Shown here piece by piece: positions 6,485 to 8,464 of a stretch of DNA of 8,464 bases (its first letter is position 1; each line of letters begins with the position of its first letter). Under the pieces are notes generated by a model, which worked only from the letters and a program-made list of their open reading frames with translations, did not search any database and had not been told where the DNA came from. Made by a program: the position numbers and the translations under genes. Source of the DNA: Comamonadaceae bacterium. GTDB lineage: Bacteria > Pseudomonadota > Gammaproteobacteria > Burkholderiales > Burkholderiaceae_C. Where the stretch lies: positions 1-8,464 of the forward strand of contig CANHGF010000082.1 of assembly GCA_947460065.1 (NCBI GenBank), read 5' to 3'.

Positions 6485-6527
6485 GTTGAATGCAGCGCAT
6501 GCCACAAAGCGTGCGCTGTGTTCAACG
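6484..6527 (+). other. Intergenic stem-loop 2 between ahpC and ahpF
   Basis: The left arm CGTTGAATGCAGCGCATGC (6484-6502) and right arm GCGTGCGCTGTGTTCAACG (6509-6527) pair over 19 bp, 16 Watson-Crick and 3 G-U in RNA, around a CACAAA loop. It shares only base 6484 with stem-loop 1 and ends 10 nt before the ahpF Shine-Dalgarno. It can lower ahpF expression relative to ahpC or act as an RNA processing or stability element; the role is inferred. Confidence 0.75.
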
Positions 6528-6537
6528 AATTGCCCCC

Positions 6538-6542
6538 AGGAG
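6538..6542 (+). promoter_or_regulatory. Ribosome binding site of ahpF
   Basis: AGGAG lies 6 nt before the ATG at 6549. This fixes the ahpF start and excludes the in-frame TTG at 6486, which falls inside stem-loop 2 and has no such site. Confidence 0.85.
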
Positions 6543-6548
6543 ATAGCC

Positions 6549-8102
6549 ATGCTCGACGACACCCTCAAAGCCCAGTTGCAACAGTACCTCGGCCTGCTGC
6601 GCCAGCCGATCCGCCTGATCGCCTCGCTCGATGACAGCGCCACCGCGGCCGAGATGCGCGAGTTGTTGCAGACCATCGCGTCCTTGAGCGACAAGGTGTC
6701 GGTCACCTGGACCGGCCAGGACGCACGCCAGCCCTCCTTTGTGCTTGCCCGCGAAGGCCAGGACAGCGGCGTGCGCTTTGCGGGCCTGCCCCTGGGCCAT
6801 GAGTTCACCTCGCTGGTGCTGGCCCTGCTGTGGACCGGCGGTCACCCGCCCAAGGTCGAGGCCGAGGTGCTCGAGACCATCCGCGCGCTCGACGGCGACT
6901 TCAAGTTCGAGGTCTACATGTCGCTGAGCTGCCACAACTGCCCGGACGTGGTGCAGGCCCTCTCGCTGATGGCCATCTTCAACCCCAAAGTGCAAACCGT
7001 GGTCATCGAAGGCGGCGCCTTCCAAAAGGAGGTCGAGGCGCGCGAAATCATGGCCGTGCCCATGGTCTTCCTCAACGGTCAGGTCTTTGGCTCGGGCCGC
7101 ATGAGCGTGGAAGAGATCGTCGCCAAGCTCGACACCGGTGCCGGCACGCGCGAGGCCGCCAAGTTGGATGCCAAGGACCCCTACGACATGCTGATCGTCG
7201 GCGGCGGCCCGGCCGGTGCAGCAGCAGCCGTCTACGCCGCTCGCAAAGGCATACGCACAGGCATCGCCGCCGAGAACCTGGGCGGCCAGGTCAATGACAC
7301 CATGGGCATCGAGAACTACATCTCGGTGCTGGAAACCGACGGCCCCAAGCTCTCGGCCGCCCTGCAAGCGCATGTCAAGCACTACGGCGTGGAGACCCTG
7401 ACGCAGCAGCGCGCGGTGCAACTCATTGCGGCCAGCGAGCCCGGGGGCCTGGTGCAGGTGCGCATGGAAAACGGGGGCACACTCAAGGCGCGCAGCGTCA
7501 TCGTCTCCACCGGCGCGCGCTGGCGCAACATCAACGTGCCGGGCGAGCAGGAATACAAGAACAAGGGCGTGGCCTATTGCCCGCACTGCGACGGGCCGCT
7601 GTTCAAGGGCAAACGCGTGGCGGTGATCGGCGGCGGCAATTCCGGCGTGGAAGCAGCCATCGACCTGGCCGGCATCGTTGAGCACGTCACCCTGGTGGAA
7701 TTTACCGAGCAACTGAAAGCCGACGCGGTGCTGGTGGCCAAGCTCAAAAGCCTGCCCAATGTGAGCATCCGGCTGAACACACAGACCACTGAGATCACCG
7801 GCGCGGCGGGCAAAGTCAATGGCCTGGTGCTGCGCGACCGTGCCAGCGGCCAAGACGAGACAGTGGCCCTTGAAGGCGTGTTCGTGCAAATCGGCCTGGT
7901 GCCCAACACCGAATGGCTCAAAGGCACGCTCGCACTGAGCCGCTACGGCGAGATCGAGGTCGATGCCCGGGGCCAGACCAGCTTGAGCGGCGTGTTTGCC
8001 GCCGGCGACGGCGCCAAGGCGGCGTTGGCTGCCTTTGACCACCTGATGCGGCTGCCGACCTTGGCCCAGAAAGAAGTAAGGCAAAGCGCCCTGGCTCACT
8101 GA
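6549..8102 (+). CDS. ahpF: Alkyl hydroperoxide reductase subunit F, with C-terminal FAD-site gap
   Basis: This 517-residue flavoprotein passes electrons from NADH through FAD to AhpC (E. coli AhpF has 521). A double-thioredoxin-fold N-terminal domain carries the redox pair Cys128-His-Asn-Cys131. The thioredoxin-reductase-like part has the FAD motif [11 protein letters not shown] (about 217-227), the active disulfide Cys344-Pro-His-Cys347, and the NADH motif [11 protein letters not shown] (360-370). The final FAD motif reads GVFAAGD (481-487) and then goes straight into [12 protein letters not shown]. The enterobacterial protein has about 15 residues between them (CTTVPYKQIIIATGE), a segment that contacts the flavin. 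The deletion is in frame at 8009/8010. The near-normal length comes from an added tail, [16 protein letters not shown]. The enzyme may therefore bind FAD badly, or the gap may be a sequence error. It is the second gene of the ahpCF pair and ends 23 bp before a terminator. Confidence 0.93.
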   Translation: MLDDTLKAQLQQYLGLLRQPIRLIASLDDSATAAEMRELLQTIASLSDKVSVTWTGQDARQPSFVLAREGQDSGVRFAGLPLGHEFTSLVLALLWTGGHPPKVEAEVLETIRALDGDFKFEVYMSLSCHNCPDVVQALSLMAIFNPKVQTVVIEGGAFQKEVEAREIMAVPMVFLNGQVFGSGRMSVEEIVAKLDTGAGTREAAKLDAKDPYDMLIVGGGPAGAAAAVYAARKGIRTGIAAENLGGQVNDTMGIENYISVLETDGPKLSAALQAHVKHYGVETLTQQRAVQLIAASEPGGLVQVRMENGGTLKARSVIVSTGARWRNINVPGEQEYKNKGVAYCPHCDGPLFKGKRVAVIGGGNSGVEAAIDLAGIVEHVTLVEFTEQLKADAVLVAKLKSLPNVSIRLNTQTTEITGAAGKVNGLVLRDRASGQDETVALEGVFVQIGLVPNTEWLKGTLALSRYGEIEVDARGQTSLSGVFAAGDGAKAALAAFDHLMRLPTLAQKEVRQSALAH

Positions 8103-8116
8103 GCCTGAGCGCAGGC
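8103..8116 (+). other. Small stem-loop directly after ahpF
   Basis: GCCTG and CAGGC pair over 5 bp around AGCG, starting at the base after the ahpF stop. It is short and probably only assists the stronger terminator that follows. Confidence 0.4.
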
Positions 8117-8125
8117 TTAGCTGAC

Positions 8126-8156
8126 GCGGCCCCTGCGGGGGCCGCTATTCATTTTT
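8126..8156 (+). terminator. Rho-independent terminator of ahpCF
   Basis: GCGGCCCC and GGGGCCGC form a perfect 8-bp GC stem with a TGCG loop (8126-8145). It is followed by TATTCATTTTT, an interrupted T-rich tail. Position 23 bp after the ahpF stop fits the end of this operon. Confidence 0.85.
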
Positions 8157-8168
8157 GCCTCCATGGGC

Positions 8169-8285
8169 TCATGGGGCAGATCTGGCTTGCAAGGGCTGCG
8201 CGTGAAGTTGGATGCCCAGCGCGGCCGTCACCTTGAGGATGGTCGCCAGGCTGGGGTTGCCCTCCCCCGACAAGACCTTGGATAG
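8169..8285 (-). pseudogene. HigA-like antitoxin, C-terminal fragment
   Basis: The last 38 codons of this reading frame, LSKVLSGEGNPSLATILKV followed by TAALGIQLHAQPLQARSAP, match the C-terminal half of XRE/HigA-type antitoxins (the HI1420-like family, whose usual form is SLYKALSGEGNPS..TVLKVL.ALGL.L.A). The preceding N-terminal helix-turn-helix is missing. A longer open frame up to 8444 exists, but its first part (TDWGWKFWRSQVRGRW) is the neighbouring toxin sequence read in the wrong frame. The fragment probably makes no working antitoxin. Its order after the toxin fragment is that of HigBA modules. Confidence 0.75.
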
Positions 8286-8418
8286 CCTGGTCCGTGATGA
8301 ATTCTCATTTCCCAGACTCCATCTCCCACGGACTTGTGATCTCCAAAATTTCCATCCCCAATCGGTTCGCCCACCAGGACAGGGGCCCGGCAGCCCGCTC
8401 TTGCAGTGTGGACGTGAA
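8282..8418 (-). pseudogene. HigB/RelE-like toxin, broken fragment
   Basis: One minus-strand frame encodes NFGDHKSVGDGVWEM then RIHHGPGY (8350-8282), which is the conserved core of phage-derived Gp49-like/HigB addiction toxins (usual form GNFGDVKPVGEGVSEM.RI..GPGYRVYY). The upstream part that fits the family, AFTSTLQERAAG to ANRLGM (8421-8352), is in another frame. Restoring one G near 8353 (GATGGAAAT to GATGGGAAAT) would join them. After GPGY the toxin's C-terminal half is absent and antitoxin sequence begins. The gene is broken by both a frameshift and a deletion. Its upstream end may lie beyond the window. Confidence 0.72.
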
Positions 8419-8464
8419 GGCATCGGCCGCATGTCTGTAGGCATGGAGCATGACGTGGCGGTAC

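Noticed and set aside
6522..8099. A 525-codon open frame antisense to ahpF
   Set aside because: Same GC-driven artefact: low-complexity sequence, no recognisable motif, fully inside ahpF.
8169..8444. An intact 91-residue hypothetical protein on the minus strand
   Set aside because: Only its C-terminal third looks real (antitoxin). The N-terminal part is toxin coding sequence read out of frame, so it is treated as a remnant.

Overview
The window is GC-rich and densely coded. It looks like chromosomal DNA from a beta-proteobacterium, probably of the order Burkholderiales (Comamonadaceae-like). The reasons are a Bug-type solute-binding protein without its membrane partners, an AhpC with the FTFNCPTE active-site variant (from memory typical of that group), and the codon and GC style. 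This placement is inference; there is no rRNA or marker gene.

Left part (85-4384): an aromatic-acid type catabolic locus. Three minus-strand genes form a tight operon transcribed in the order LigW-like amidohydrolase-superfamily decarboxylase, Bug/TctC periplasmic binding protein, PhzS-like FAD monooxygenase. A LysR-type regulator is divergent from it across a 109-bp control region that holds a good sigma70-type promoter and palindromes where a LysR protein would be expected to bind. A plausible reading is that a carboxylated aromatic compound is captured, decarboxylated and ring-hydroxylated under LysR control. The ring-cleavage genes are not in the window.

Middle (4400-5886): an EntS/MFS_3-type transporter gene converges on lysR with a 15-bp gap. 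Its upstream side carries a G-run cluster able to form a G-quadruplex. A perfect 9-bp inverted repeat lies at the promoter of the next gene.

Right part (5887-8156): ahpC and ahpF, the two-component alkyl hydroperoxide reductase. They are separated by 98 bp carrying two back-to-back stem-loops and are followed by a rho-independent terminator. AhpF appears to lack about 15 residues, in frame, in its C-terminal FAD-binding segment, which would be expected to damage the enzyme unless it is an assembly artefact.

Right edge (8169-8464): a decayed HigBA-type toxin-antitoxin module on the minus strand. A frameshifted toxin fragment runs directly into the C-terminal end of the antitoxin, which indicates an internal deletion.

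I found no CRISPR array, tRNA, rRNA or insertion sequence.
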